A DNA stretch of 64,000 bases from Promicromonospora iranensis (GCF_028994805.1 NZ_JAJQQP010000008.1:42524-106523); one strand, 5' to 3'. Positions 1-7,911 are shown, counted from the stretch's first letter. Notes: generated by a model from the letters alone, not told the origin. Translations and numbers: made by a program.

Positions 1-1
1 G

Positions 2-187
2 AAGATGCGTGCCGCCGCGCCCGGCCACGTGGCTGCGGTCCGGCGGCACGTCGTCGACGTGCTCAGCCCGGAGCAGGTGACGCAGCTCGCCGCGATCAGC
101 GACGCCATCCTCGGGAGCATCGCCCCGGCCGGGCCGATGGCGGAGGGCTACCGGCGTTACGACGGGCCGGCGGGGGAGTCGTCCTGA
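2..187 (+). CDS. MarR-family regulator, 3' end only
   Basis: Only the last 61 codons are present; the gene begins before the window. The residues run through RRHVVDVLSPEQVTQL followed by an Ala/Ile-rich helix. This looks like the C-terminal dimerisation helices of MarR winged-helix regulators, where a 'sLspeql..l' segment is typical. The DNA-binding domain is outside the window, so ligand and targets cannot be judged. The protein ends in a short Gly/Pro-rich tail. The next gene starts 105 bp downstream on the same strand with its own ribosome binding site. Confidence 0.6.
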   Translation, partial: KMRAAAPGHVAAVRRHVVDVLSPEQVTQLAAISDAILGSIAPAGPMAEGYRRYDGPAGESS

Positions 188-292
188 AACGCGTCCACCC
201 GGGCTCGCAGACGACGCGCACGGCGGTGGGGTGGACCACTCCCGCTCCCGCCGGTAACCTCGGTTCACGGCCTCGTCCAGGGAGGGTGGCCC

Positions 293-1618
293 ATGGGGCA
301 ACACGTGAGCGTCGACGCCGGGTTCGGCCCATACCTCCGTCGCCTGCGCGAGGGCCGTACATGGTCTCTGCGGCGACTTGCCGAGGTCGTGCACATCTCG
401 CACGGCCATCTGTGGGACCTTGAGAAAGGCCGGAAGCAGCCGAGCGTGGCCGTGGCTGCACTGCTCGACAACGCCCTCGCCGCCGACGGCCGGCTGGCCG
501 CTATGGTGCGTGTCCAGTCACCGGCCGACGGCGGGCTCGTTGCCGTGGTGACCACTGCCGAGACGGACAGCCTGCACGGCACGCTCGAGCTGTGGGCCCT
601 GGACGCCCAGCGCCAGGACTTCCTCACCGCCGCGGCGTTCAACGCGTCCGCGTTCCTCACTCCCGCGCTGCGTTGGCTCACCACACCCAGCACGTCCAGT
701 GCTCCAGTCGGCGGCCCGCGGGTCGTCGGAGTTCCTGACGTCGAGATGATCCGTCAGATGCTCGGCGTCTTCCGCACCGTCGACAACCAGTACGGAGGCG
801 GGCAGATCCGCGAGCGGATCGTGCGGTTCCTGCACCACGACGTGGCCGAGCTCCTGCGGGGGCGGTACGACGCGGTAACGGGGGCGGCGCTGCTGTCCGC
901 TGCGGCGGAAGCGACCCAGCTCGCCGGATGGGCGACGTACGACGTGGGACGGCACGCGCTGGCCCAGCGGTACATGGTGCACGCCCTGCAGCTGGCTGGT
1001 GCCGCCGAGGACCGGCCGCTCGGCGCGGAGATCCTGGCGGCCATGTCGCACCAGGCGGCCTACCTCCGCGCCGGCGGCGAGGCGGTCGACCTGGCCCGCG
1101 CCGCGGCGCGGGCAGCGCAGGACGCCGGCGTCGGTGCCATCGCTGCGGAGGCCGCCGTGCTGGAAGCGCAGGGGCACGCCGTGGACGGTGACCACGCGGC
1201 GACGGCGGGGGCGCTCGACCGCGCGGAGCGGCTGTTCGACCAGGCGGAGCGGGCGACCGACCCGCAGTGGCTCGGGTACTTCGACGAGGCCTATCTCGCG
1301 GCGAAGTTCGGGCAGACGTTCACCGCGCTCGGGCGTGGTGACCTGGCGCTGCGGTTCGCGCGCCGGTCCCTGGACATGGACGAGCGGTACGCACGCGGAC
1401 GAGCCTTCAACCTCGCGCTGGTCGCGCGAGCTCACGCCCAGGCGGGCGACGTCGAGGAGGCGGCTGCGGCGGGTCACCAGGCCGCCGACGCCGCAGAGGG
1501 CATCGACTCCGCGCGGTCGCGGGACTACCTCGCCGAGATCGCCGACCGCCTGGCACCGCACGCCGGACTGGAACCCGTCGCCTCCTACCGCGCCCGGGCC
1601 GCGGAGCTCGTCGGCTAG
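293..1618 (+). CDS. XRE-family helix-turn-helix regulator with long helical C-terminal domain
   Basis: A 441-aa cytoplasmic regulator. Residues about 10-70 form an XRE/Cro-type HTH (FGPYLRRLREGRTWSLRRLA, then HISHGHLWDLEKGRKQPS). The remaining 370 residues are Ala-rich amphipathic helices resembling the TPR-like sensory half of large actinobacterial XRE regulators. The ATG at 293 is preceded by GGGAGGGTGGCCC, a good ribosome binding site. The stop codon overlaps that of the convergent NUDIX gene within one CTAG. No target or ligand can be read from the sequence; the two neighbouring hydrolases are possible clients by proximity only. Confidence 0.85.
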   Translation: MGQHVSVDAGFGPYLRRLREGRTWSLRRLAEVVHISHGHLWDLEKGRKQPSVAVAALLDNALAADGRLAAMVRVQSPADGGLVAVVTTAETDSLHGTLELWALDAQRQDFLTAAAFNASAFLTPALRWLTTPSTSSAPVGGPRVVGVPDVEMIRQMLGVFRTVDNQYGGGQIRERIVRFLHHDVAELLRGRYDAVTGAALLSAAAEATQLAGWATYDVGRHALAQRYMVHALQLAGAAEDRPLGAEILAAMSHQAAYLRAGGEAVDLARAAARAAQDAGVGAIAAEAAVLEAQGHAVDGDHAATAGALDRAERLFDQAERATDPQWLGYFDEAYLAAKFGQTFTALGRGDLALRFARRSLDMDERYARGRAFNLALVARAHAQAGDVEEAAAAGHQAADAAEGIDSARSRDYLAEIADRLAPHAGLEPVASYRARAAELVG

Positions 1619-2178
1619 AGGCGGCCCTTCGCGGCGTCCAGCTGCAGCTTGAGGACCGCGGCCACGGTCGCGGCGCCGACGATCTTGCCGGACCCGATCA
1701 TCGCCTCGGCCTCGTCGAGCGAGAACCACGCCAGCTCCTCGGCCTCGTTCACGTCCGGGGCGGCGCCCGTGTCGTGTGCGCCGCGGGCCAGGTAGACCGT
1801 GTTCGGCTGCTCAAGCGACGCGACCGACGGCTGGAACCGCAGGTAGGCATCGACCGAGCGGGGGCGCCACCCAGTCTCCTCCTCGGCCTCCCGGAACGCT
1901 GCGGCCTCGACATTCTCGCCGTCGTCGAGGTACCCGCCGGGCAGCTCCCACACCCACTGGTCGATCACGAACCGGTGGCGGTACATCAGCAACACCCGCA
2001 GGTCGTCGTCCACCATCGCGACCATGACCGCCGGCTGGAGGCGCAGCACCCACTGCTCGAACTCGACGCCGTCGGGCAGCCGCACCTTGGCGATAGATGC
2101 CCGCGCGCGGCGGGTGTCGTCCTGCAGCCGTTCCTCGAGGATCGTCCATTGCGTCGCGGGGCGCTGGTCCGTGGTCAC
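1615..2178 (-). CDS. NUDIX hydrolase, ADP-ribose pyrophosphatase-like
   Basis: A 187-aa protein with a complete Nudix box around residues 80-103 (GGYLDDGENVEAAAFREAEE followed by ETGW), fitting GX5EX7REUXEEXGU, so it can bind Mg2+ and cleave nucleoside diphosphates linked to a second group. The preceding 'WELPGGYLDDGE' context is usual for ADP-ribose/ADP-sugar pyrophosphatases, but substrate choice is not proven by sequence. The start is GTG at 2178. A -10-like TACGCT sits 6 nt upstream on the minus strand, implying a leaderless message. The gene converges on the XRE gene, sharing its stop site, and diverges from the HAD gene across an intergenic region containing a 28-bp palindrome. Confidence 0.9.
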   Translation of the reverse strand: MTTDQRPATQWTILEERLQDDTRRARASIAKVRLPDGVEFEQWVLRLQPAVMVAMVDDDLRVLLMYRHRFVIDQWVWELPGGYLDDGENVEAAAFREAEEETGWRPRSVDAYLRFQPSVASLEQPNTVYLARGAHDTGAAPDVNEAEELAWFSLDEAEAMIGSGKIVGAATVAAVLKLQLDAAKGRL

Positions 2179-2213
2179 GGCGCGAGCGTACGGCGGACTA
2201 CACGCTGTACGCC

Positions 2214-2241
2214 ACGGGTGTACGCCGCGGCGTACACCCGT
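2214..2241. promoter_or_regulatory. 28-bp perfect palindrome, candidate operator
   Basis: The arms ACGGGTGTACGCCG and CGGCGTACACCCGT meet with no spacer. The site lies between the divergent NUDIX and HAD genes, just upstream of where the -35 of the leaderless NUDIX promoter should be. GTAC occurs four times between 2188 and 2235, twice inside this palindrome. A dimeric regulator site is the simplest reading; the regulator is unknown. Confidence 0.6.
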
Positions 2242-2260
2242 CAGCCGACACGGGCTGACG
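2239..2260. repeat. Inverted repeat CGTCAGCC-6 nt-GGCTGACG
   Basis: A second inverted repeat with 8-bp perfect arms and the spacer GACACG directly abuts the 28-bp palindrome on the HAD side. It could be another operator for the HAD promoter or part of a larger cruciform. There is no T-tract, so it is unlikely to be a terminator. Confidence 0.45.
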
Positions 2261-2339
2261 CGCTGGACCTGCCAGCGGACGGGCGAGCACGCCAGGCTCG
2301 GGAGAGAAATAGCACTCCCCGCCCGCCGGAAGGCAAATC

Positions 2340-3164
2340 GTGACCACCACCAGCCGCAACCCGCAGCGCACCAGCCGCCGTCTTGATCTCTCCATGCCGG
2401 CGCTCGTCACCTGTGACATCGACGGCACCCTCCTGAACACCGGTGAGCCCGTCAGCCCCGCCGTGCGTGCCGCGGTCGCCGAGGTGCTCGCGGCCGGCCA
2501 CCACGTCGCTCTCGCGACGGGTCGGTCGCTCGTCGGCGCACTGCCGGTCGCCGCCGAGCTCGGCCTCGACGATGCGTGGATCGTCGCGAGCAACGGTGCC
2601 GTGACCGCGCACGTCATGGGGGACGACTACGAGATCTCCGACCTGCACGTCATCGAGCCCGAGCCTGTCGTGCGCGTGGCCGTGGAGGCGATGCCCGGCA
2701 TCCGGGTCGCGGCGGAGCTCGTCGGCGTCGGGTACCGCGTGAACATCCCGTTCCCCGACGGCGAGCTGAACGGCGACCAGCACAGCGTGGCCGCGCTCGA
2801 GGAGCTGTGGGCGGATGCGACGCCGCGGCTGGCCCTGTACAGGCCCGGAGCGTTCGGGCTCGCGCCGATCCTGCGGGCCATGAGCCTGACGGTGATCGAG
2901 ACGCGCCCCGACTGGCTCGACGTCACCCCGCCTGCCCTGTCGAAGGCGACCGCGCTGGACAAGGTCCGCCGCCACCTCGGGATCGAGTTCCACGCGACGG
3001 CGGCGATCGGTGATGGCGAGAACGACCTGGAGATGCTGCGGTGGGCCACGCGGTCGATCGCCATGGGTCACGCGCCCGCGCACGTCCGGGCCGTGGCCGA
3101 CCGGGAGACCGGCACCATCGACGAGGACGGCGCCGCGGAGGCCCTGCTCTCCCTGCTGGGCTAG
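2340..3164 (+). CDS. HAD-superfamily (Cof-type) phosphatase
   Basis: A 274-aa hydrolase. Motif I is TCDIDGTLLNT (about residues 22-32), motif II is ALATGRS, and a C-terminal GDGENDLEML supplies motif IV, the set seen in class IIB (Cof/YidA-like) sugar-phosphate and nucleotide phosphatases. The conserved K (ALSKATAL) of motif III is also present. The GTG at 2340 has GGAAGG 8 nt upstream and is preferred; an internal ATG at 2394 just before motif I is the alternative and would remove 18 residues. The substrate is not determinable. It is divergent from the NUDIX gene. Confidence 0.9.
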   Translation: MTTTSRNPQRTSRRLDLSMPALVTCDIDGTLLNTGEPVSPAVRAAVAEVLAAGHHVALATGRSLVGALPVAAELGLDDAWIVASNGAVTAHVMGDDYEISDLHVIEPEPVVRVAVEAMPGIRVAAELVGVGYRVNIPFPDGELNGDQHSVAALEELWADATPRLALYRPGAFGLAPILRAMSLTVIETRPDWLDVTPPALSKATALDKVRRHLGIEFHATAAIGDGENDLEMLRWATRSIAMGHAPAHVRAVADRETGTIDEDGAAEALLSLLG

Positions 3165-3293
3165 CGCCGGCCTGGTGAGGCCGTGGGTGAAGCGGGGTTC
3201 GGTACAAATGGCGACGGCGCGGTTCGCCGACGCCCTCGTCGTCGTTGTGAGGCGCGAGAGTCGGGTCCTGGTCCGCGTGGAAGGATCGGTGGT

Positions 3294-3665
3294 ATGACCA
3301 TCACCGAGTTTCTGACCGCACGGCTGGACGAGGACGAGTCGACCGCGCGTATGGCTGACAGCGCCTCGTCACGCCCCGGCGAGGTTGACGGCGAGCCCTC
3401 AGCGGCCGCCCCGTTCCTTCCGCAACAGCAGCAACACATCGACCGCTGGAGCCCCGCTCGGGTCCTCGTTGACATCGCGGCCAAGCGGACAATCGTAGAG
3501 ACGTACGAGGAACTTGGGCGGGTCCTGAGCAAGGCGTCGGACAGCGGGCATGAGGACGAAGCCACCGTCACCCGGAACCTGTTCGCTGGACTCCAGGTCG
3601 CGGTCCTGGCCCACGCCCTGACGTTCGCCGATCACCCGGACTACCGCGCGGAGTGGCAGTTGTGA
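3294..3665 (+). CDS. DUF6221-family protein
   Basis: A 123-aa acidic protein. The start 'TITEFLTARLDEDESTAR', the central RWSPARVLVDIAAKRTIVE and the C-terminal 'LTFADHPDYRAEWQL' are the hallmarks of the DUF6221 family, common in actinobacteria and their phages and of unknown function. The ATG at 3294 is chosen because GGAAGGA lies about 10 nt upstream and the family consensus starts there; an in-frame start at 3183 would add a sequence with no family match. It sits next to a tRNA-Ser gene, a usual integration site, but no integrase or att repeat is visible. Confidence 0.8.
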   Translation: MTITEFLTARLDEDESTARMADSASSRPGEVDGEPSAAAPFLPQQQQHIDRWSPARVLVDIAAKRTIVETYEELGRVLSKASDSGHEDEATVTRNLFAGLQVAVLAHALTFADHPDYRAEWQL

Positions 3666-3717
3666 CCTGGTCGGGGTGTGCCCATGCTGTGCCCACGGGC
3701 ATGGTCTGGTGAACGAC

Positions 3718-3761
3718 AAGAGGCCCGGAACCGTTGATATTCCAACGGTTCCGGGCCTCTT
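3718..3761. terminator. Bidirectional terminator, 19-bp perfect stem
   Basis: Arms 3718-3736 and 3743-3761 (AAGAGGCCCGGAACCGTTG and its complement) are perfectly paired around a 6-nt loop. It lies just beyond the 3' end of the minus-strand tRNA-Ser and after the plus-strand DUF6221 gene, so it can end both transcripts. Confidence 0.85.
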
Positions 3762-3769
3762 GCCACTGC

Positions 3770-3853
3770 GGAGGATGGGGGATTCGAACCCCCGAGGGCG
3801 TTAACCCAACACGCTTTCCAAGCGTGCGCCATAGGCCACTAGGCGAATCCTCC
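3770..3853 (-). tRNA. tRNA-Ser (anticodon GGA)
   Basis: Read on the minus strand, the acceptor arms GGAGGAT/ATCCTCC pair, the T-arm is GGGGGTTCGAATCCCCC and the anticodon stem-loop CACGCTTGGAAAGCGTG presents GGA. The long variable arm (GGGTTAACGCCCTC) is the class II signature of tRNA-Ser. The discriminator is G and CCA is not encoded. It reads UCC/UCU codons. Confidence 0.95.
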
Positions 3854-3991
3854 TCGCGCTTCGCCGAGGCGGCGCGCGGCCACAGGACCGAAGTCTGGCG
3901 CGGCCTGACGAGGATACCGGACGCCGTGCTCGGACAACGAATCGGAGCGTGGAGCGGGGCTGTGAGGTGGCGTACAGCGCGTTCCACGTGG

Positions 3992-4021
3992 TTGGGCCGT
4001 GGTGCCCGGATCGGTTAGGCT
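3992..4021 (+). promoter_or_regulatory. Predicted promoter of ffs
   Basis: TTGGGC at 3992 and TAGGCT at 4016 are separated by 18 nt. The expected start is about 7 nt downstream of the -10, at 4028, which coincides with the first paired base of the SRP RNA. The 140 bp between the tRNA gene and this promoter hold no other recognisable feature. Confidence 0.6.
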
Positions 4022-4027
4022 TGGTGC

Positions 4028-4118
4028 AGACCCCTCGTGCGGCATCACCTCGCCGAACTCCCCCAGGGCCGGAAGGCAGCAAGGGTAAGTGAGCTCTGGT
4101 GGGTGTGCGGGGGGTCCT
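4028..4118 (+). ncRNA. ffs: Signal recognition particle RNA (4.5S-type)
   Basis: The universally conserved SRP domain IV core GGGCCGGAAGGCAGCAAGGG is present at about 4075-4086 within its stem. The outer arms GACCCC (4029-4034) and GGGGTC (4111-4116) close a single long hairpin of about 90 nt, the size of the bacterial small SRP RNA. It binds Ffh and directs membrane and secreted proteins to FtsY/SecYEG. In many actinobacteria ffs lies next to tRNA-Ser and dnaX. The tRNA is retained here, but a methionine transporter operon and a TetR/ABC operon separate ffs from dnaX. Confidence 0.95.
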
Positions 4119-4500
4119 TGAGCGCCCGGAATCTGGCGCCTCGTCCAACATGTGGATGGCATTCCGTCCACATCATGGGATTTACCCCGAGGCGATTCGC
4201 TTCGACGTCGTGCAGTGGCGCACGATGTCCGCATGACCCGCACCTGGACCGCAGCCACGACGTCGCGCACCCGCCGCGACGCCATGTGCGGCGGCCGTGT
4301 GCGCGGCGGGCGAATGTGCGTGCGCTGAGAGCGCCGCACCTCGCCGCAGCCCGCTGAGGGCCGCACAGTCCCGCGAGCTCGCCACGTTGCTGATGGCCGT
4401 GGCCCGCCCCGTCACACCCCGGCCTGCGCCCGACGCAGACCCCACCACGCATCCTGCGCACCGGCACACCCGCGCCCGTGCGCCTCTGAGAGGACCACCC
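4119..4500 (+). other. 382-bp leader region of the metQNI operon
   Basis: No gene is supported here. It contains a 24-bp interrupted palindrome at 4150-4173 and short hairpins including CGCT-GAG-AGCG near 4322 and CCTC-TGA-GAGG at 4483, just before the metQ start. I looked for SAM-I, SAM-II and SAM-IV riboswitch cores and did not recognise one. The length and hairpins leave room for an unrecognised leader RNA. Confidence 0.5.
4150..4173. promoter_or_regulatory. 24-bp imperfect palindrome upstream of metQ, candidate operator
   Basis: The sequence begins ATGTGGATGG and ends CCGTCCACAT. It is symmetric at 20 of 24 positions, with 7-bp perfect outer arms ATGTGGA/TCCACAT. It lies between ffs and metQ, 330 bp before the metQ start. 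A regulator of methionine uptake is a natural candidate, but no known site is matched. Confidence 0.4.
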
Positions 4501-5385
4501 ATGTCTCGCTTCACCCCTGTCCTGGCCACCGGCCTCGCTGCCGTCACCGCCCTCGCCCTGAGCGCCTGCGGTTCCGGTGAGGCCACGGCCGCCGCGGGTA
4601 CCGCCGAGGACCCGGTACGCATCGGCGTCGTCAACTCCGGTGAGGACTACTGGAACACCTTCACCGGCCTGGCCGAGGAGGAGGGCATCACCGTCGAGCT
4701 GGTGAACTTCAGCGACTACCAGCTGCCCAACCAGGGCCTGACCGACGGTGACCTCGACCTCAACCAGTTCCAGCACCTGCAGTTCCTCGCGACCTACAAC
4801 ACCGCTTCCGAGCAGGACCTGACGCCGATCGCGGCCACCGCGGTCTACCCGCTGGGCCTGTACTCCCTGAAGCACGGCAGCGTCGAGGACATCCCCGAGG
4901 GCGGCGAGGTCGCCGTCCCCAACGACGACAGCAACCAGGCCCGTGCTCTGCTCGTGCTCCAGGAGGCGGGGCTCGTCGCCCTGCGCGACGGCGGTAGCGC
5001 GTTCTCCACGCCGGCCGACATCCTGGAGGACGAGTCGCGGGTGTCGGTGACCCCGGTCGACGCCGCCCAGACGGCGCTCGCGCTGCAGGACGTCGACGCC
5101 TCGATCATCAACAACGACTACGTGGGTGACGCCGACCTGGCCGCCGAGGACGCCATCTTCACCGACGACCCGGACTCGGACACCGCCGCGCCGTACATCA
5201 ACGTCTGGGTCGCCCGCGCGGACGACGCGGACAACGAGGTGTTCCAGCAGCTCATCGAGATCTACCACTCCCCGGAGGTCGAGGAGGGTGTGCTCGAGGC
5301 CTCGGGTGGTACCGGCGTCATCAAGGACAACCCGGCCGCGGAGCTGCAGGAGATCCTGGCCGGCATCGAGGCGGACGCGTCCTGA
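4501..5385 (+). CDS. metQ: Methionine ABC transporter, substrate-binding lipoprotein
   Basis: A 294-aa NlpA/MetQ-family lipoprotein. The signal peptide ends in the lipobox LSAC with the lipidated Cys23, followed by the mature binding protein (family markers FSDYQLPNQGLTDGDLDLNQ and FQHLQFL). It captures D/L-methionine at the membrane surface for MetNI. The ATG at 4501 is chosen because it begins the signal peptide and follows GAGAGGACCACCC; longer in-frame extensions have no family match. It overlaps metN by one base (TGATG), so the two are translationally coupled. The NlpA family also contains other ligand specificities, so methionine rests on the operon context. Confidence 0.93.
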   Translation: MSRFTPVLATGLAAVTALALSACGSGEATAAAGTAEDPVRIGVVNSGEDYWNTFTGLAEEEGITVELVNFSDYQLPNQGLTDGDLDLNQFQHLQFLATYNTASEQDLTPIAATAVYPLGLYSLKHGSVEDIPEGGEVAVPNDDSNQARALLVLQEAGLVALRDGGSAFSTPADILEDESRVSVTPVDAAQTALALQDVDASIINNDYVGDADLAAEDAIFTDDPDSDTAAPYINVWVARADDADNEVFQQLIEIYHSPEVEEGVLEASGGTGVIKDNPAAELQEILAGIEADAS

Positions 5386-6449
5386 TGCCTGCCGCGACCG
5401 GAGCTGCCGCCGGCAGCATCGTGCGGTTCGAGGGCGCCTCCAAGGTGTTCCCCGGCCGCGGGCGCAGGACGGAGGTGCGCGCCGTCGACGAGGTCACCCT
5501 CGACATCCGCGAGGGCGAGATCTTCGGCGTCATCGGCCAGTCGGGTGCCGGCAAGTCCACCCTGGTCCGCCTGATCAACGCCCTGGAACGCACCACCGGG
5601 GGCGACGTCGTGGTCGACGGCGTCGCCCTCGGGGCCCTGAACGAGGCGCGCCTGCGTCCCGTGCGTGCCGGGATCGGGATGGTGTTCCAGCAGTTCAACC
5701 TGCTCGCCTCCCGGACGGTCGCCGGGAACGTCGCCTACCCGCTGGAGGTGGCGGGCTGGTCGCGCTCGCGGCGCGAGGCGCGCGTGGCCGAGCTGCTCGA
5801 CTTCGTCGGCCTGGCGGAGAAGGCGGGGGTGCACCCCGCCGCGTTGTCCGGTGGACAGAAGCAGCGCGTCGGCATCGCGCGGGCACTCGCCACGAACCCG
5901 CGCATCCTGCTGGCGGACGAGGCGACGTCGGCCCTCGACCCCGAGACGACGCGCGACGTGCTGAACCTGCTCCAGCGCGTCAACCGCGAGCTCGGGGTCA
6001 CCGTCGTCGTGATCACGCACGAGATGGACGTCGTGCGCTCGATCTGTCACCGCGTCGCGGTGATGGACCGGGGGCGCGTCGTCGAGGTGGGCGAGGCGTA
6101 CCAGGTGTTCAGCGCGCCGACCCACGACATCACCCGCCGGTTCGTCGCCACCGCGCTGCGCGACCGGCCCTCGCCCGAGGTGCTGGAGCGCCTGCGCGCC
6201 CGGCACACGGGACACATCGTGACCGTGGGTGTGGACGAGGTCGCGGGTTCGTCGGCGGTACTCACCCGCACCCTGCGCGAGCACGGCGTCGACGGGACGG
6301 TCGTCTTCGGCGGCATCACCGAGGTCGCGGAGCGGCCGTACGGGTCGCTGACCGTCGAGCTCGTCGGTGACCCGGCCGCTGTGGAGGCCGCCGTGGTGGC
6401 GCTGCGCGCGGTCACCTGGGTGGACGACCACGGGAGGGCAGCCTCATGA
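5385..6449 (+). CDS. metN: Methionine ABC transporter ATPase with NIL domain
   Basis: A 354-aa ATPase. Walker A is GQSGAGKST (51-59), the Q-loop is MVFQQFNLL, the signature is LSGGQKQR and Walker B is ILLADEATSALD. The C-terminal ~100 residues (RARHTGHIVTVGVDEVAGSS onward) form the NIL/ACT-like domain that senses methionine and inhibits transport in MetN, which separates it from amino-acid ATPases without that domain. It starts on the last base of the metQ stop and overlaps metI by 4 nt (ATGA). Confidence 0.95.
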   Translation: MPAATGAAAGSIVRFEGASKVFPGRGRRTEVRAVDEVTLDIREGEIFGVIGQSGAGKSTLVRLINALERTTGGDVVVDGVALGALNEARLRPVRAGIGMVFQQFNLLASRTVAGNVAYPLEVAGWSRSRREARVAELLDFVGLAEKAGVHPAALSGGQKQRVGIARALATNPRILLADEATSALDPETTRDVLNLLQRVNRELGVTVVVITHEMDVVRSICHRVAVMDRGRVVEVGEAYQVFSAPTHDITRRFVATALRDRPSPEVLERLRARHTGHIVTVGVDEVAGSSAVLTRTLREHGVDGTVVFGGITEVAERPYGSLTVELVGDPAAVEAAVVALRAVTWVDDHGRAAS

Positions 6450-7102
6450 GCTGGGACCAGCTGACACCACTGCTCTGGCAGGCCGCCGGCGAGACGGCGT
6501 TCATGGTGCTGATCACCTTGCTGGTGGGCGGCTTCCTCGGGCTCGCCCTCGGCCTCGGGCTGTACCTGACGCGGCCGGGCAACCTGCTCGGCAACCGGTT
6601 CGTGTTCGCCGTGCTGAACCTGGCCGTCAACGTGGTGCGGCCCGTACCGTTCATCATCTTCCTGGTGGCGCTCGGCCCGTTGACCCGTGCGGTCATCGGT
6701 TCGACGATCGGCATCGAGGCGTTCACCTTCGCCATGTGCTTCATGGCGACCTTCGTCTTCGCGCGGCTCGTCGAGCAGAACCTCGTCTCCATCGACCCCG
6801 GCGTGGTCGAGGCTGCCCGGGCCATGGGCGCCTCGCCCTTCCGGATCGTGCGGACCGTGCTGGTCCCCGAGGCGCTCGCGCCCCTGATCCTCGGCTACAC
6901 GTTCCTGTTCGTCGGCGTGCTCGACATGTCCGCGATCGGTGGCTACCTGGGCGCCGGCGGCCTCGGCGACTTCGCGATCGTCCAGGGCTACCGGCAGTAC
7001 GACTGGGTGGTGACCGCCGTCGTCGTGGTGATCATCGTGCTGATCGTCCAGGCCGTGCAGTGGCTGGGGAACATCCTGGCGCGCCGCGCACTGCGGCGGT
7101 GA
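6446..7102 (+). CDS. metI: Methionine ABC transporter permease
   Basis: A 218-aa membrane protein with about five hydrophobic segments and the MetI-type EAA loop (EAARAMGASPFRIVRTVLVP), which docks on MetN. It forms the channel of the MetNIQ importer. The start overlaps metN through ATGA, giving a tight three-gene operon. Six bases after the stop a 13-bp stem hairpin begins that probably ends the transcript and also lies in the 3' end of the convergent permease gene. Confidence 0.95.
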   Translation: MSWDQLTPLLWQAAGETAFMVLITLLVGGFLGLALGLGLYLTRPGNLLGNRFVFAVLNLAVNVVRPVPFIIFLVALGPLTRAVIGSTIGIEAFTFAMCFMATFVFARLVEQNLVSIDPGVVEAARAMGASPFRIVRTVLVPEALAPLILGYTFLFVGVLDMSAIGGYLGAGGLGDFAIVQGYRQYDWVVTAVVVVIIVLIVQAVQWLGNILARRALRR

Positions 7103-7107
7103 CTCGC

Positions 7108-7139
7108 GGCGGCGCCTCACACGTCGGTGAGGCGCCGCC
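7108..7139. terminator. Hairpin between convergent operons
   Basis: GGCGGCGCCTCAC (7108-7120) pairs perfectly with 7127-7139 around a 6-nt loop. It follows metI and overlaps the last codons of the minus-strand ABC permease gene. There is no U-tract, so termination strength is uncertain. Confidence 0.55.
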
Positions 7140-7911
7140 AGGTCTGCACGACGGCGGCGAGGGCGACCGGGGCGACCGCCGCAGCGAGCAGCAGATGGGG
7201 CAGGCCGACGGCGGCTGCTGCTGCGGCGCCACCCATGCCGGTCCACAGTGACGGCGCGGCGTAGGGGAACCATGACCCGCCCCCGAGCAGGACGACGATC
7301 TGGGTGAGCGCCACCATGCCGACCAGCCCGCCCACGGTGCCGAGCTGGCTGCGCGTCACCGTCGCGAGCCAGGCGAACGGCAGGGCCAGGCCACCACCGA
7401 GGAGCCCGGCGACGAGTGCGGTGCGCGCACCGGCCCAGGCTCCGACGAAGGATGCGCCCGACCCTGCCGTCACCACGGCCGAAGCGGTGACGGTCACGGC
7501 GACCGCCACCACGACGCACACGGCGATCCAGGCCAGCGCGACCAGGCACTTGGCCAGGGCGATCGTGCCGCGCGGCACGGCGAGGCCGAACAGTGCGCCC
7601 GCTGTGCCGCTCTCCAGCTCCCGGCCGAACGACCACGCGAGGAAGAACCCGCCCGCGACCAGCGCCGCGACGGAGAGGATCTGGGCACACGCCAGCAGGT
7701 GGGTCGTGGCGAGATCGCCCGTCGCGTAGTCGGCCAGCTTGGCCGCGGTCGCGCCCACGGCCCGCGGCGACCGGGCCAGCGCCACGACGCCCACGCTGCC
7801 GAGCGGCACCAGCAGGACGAGCAGCAGCGTGGCCACGCGTGCGACGACCGAGCGGCGCAGCTTGAGCGCCTCGACGGAGAACGCGGCGCCGAGGTTGGCG
7901 ACGGCAGTCAT
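7117..7911 (-). CDS. ABC exporter permease (ABC-2-like)
   Basis: A 264-aa integral membrane protein with about six hydrophobic segments. N-terminal FSVEALKLRRSVVARVATLL is typical of the first helix of ABC-2 permeases paired with soluble ATPases. It overlaps the upstream ATPase gene by 4 nt and is the last gene of a TetR-ATPase-permease operon. The transported compound is unknown; lipids, peptides and drugs are all handled by this class. The 3' end carries the hairpin shared with metI. Confidence 0.8.
   Translation of the reverse strand: MTAVANLGAAFSVEALKLRRSVVARVATLLLVLLVPLGSVGVVALARSPRAVGATAAKLADYATGDLATTHLLACAQILSVAALVAGGFFLAWSFGRELESGTAGALFGLAVPRGTIALAKCLVALAWIAVCVVVAVAVTVTASAVVTAGSGASFVGAWAGARTALVAGLLGGGLALPFAWLATVTRSQLGTVGGLVGMVALTQIVVLLGGGSWFPYAAPSLWTGMGGAAAAAAVGLPHLLLAAAVAPVALAAVVQTWRRLTDV

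Noticed and set aside
3660..3853. Integrated element at tRNA-Ser next to the DUF6221 gene
   Set aside because: DUF6221 is common in phages and tRNA-Ser is a favoured site, but there is no integrase, no duplicated tRNA 3' end and no composition shift.
4119..4500. SAM riboswitch upstream of metQ
   Set aside because: I could not find the conserved core of SAM-I, SAM-II or SAM-IV. The hairpins present are short and common in GC-rich DNA, so no riboswitch is annotated.
7124..7145. CGTCGGTG box near the end of the exporter permease gene
   Set aside because: It resembles the damage box, but the position 8 nt downstream is CCAGGT and no gene starts there; it is part of the terminator hairpin.
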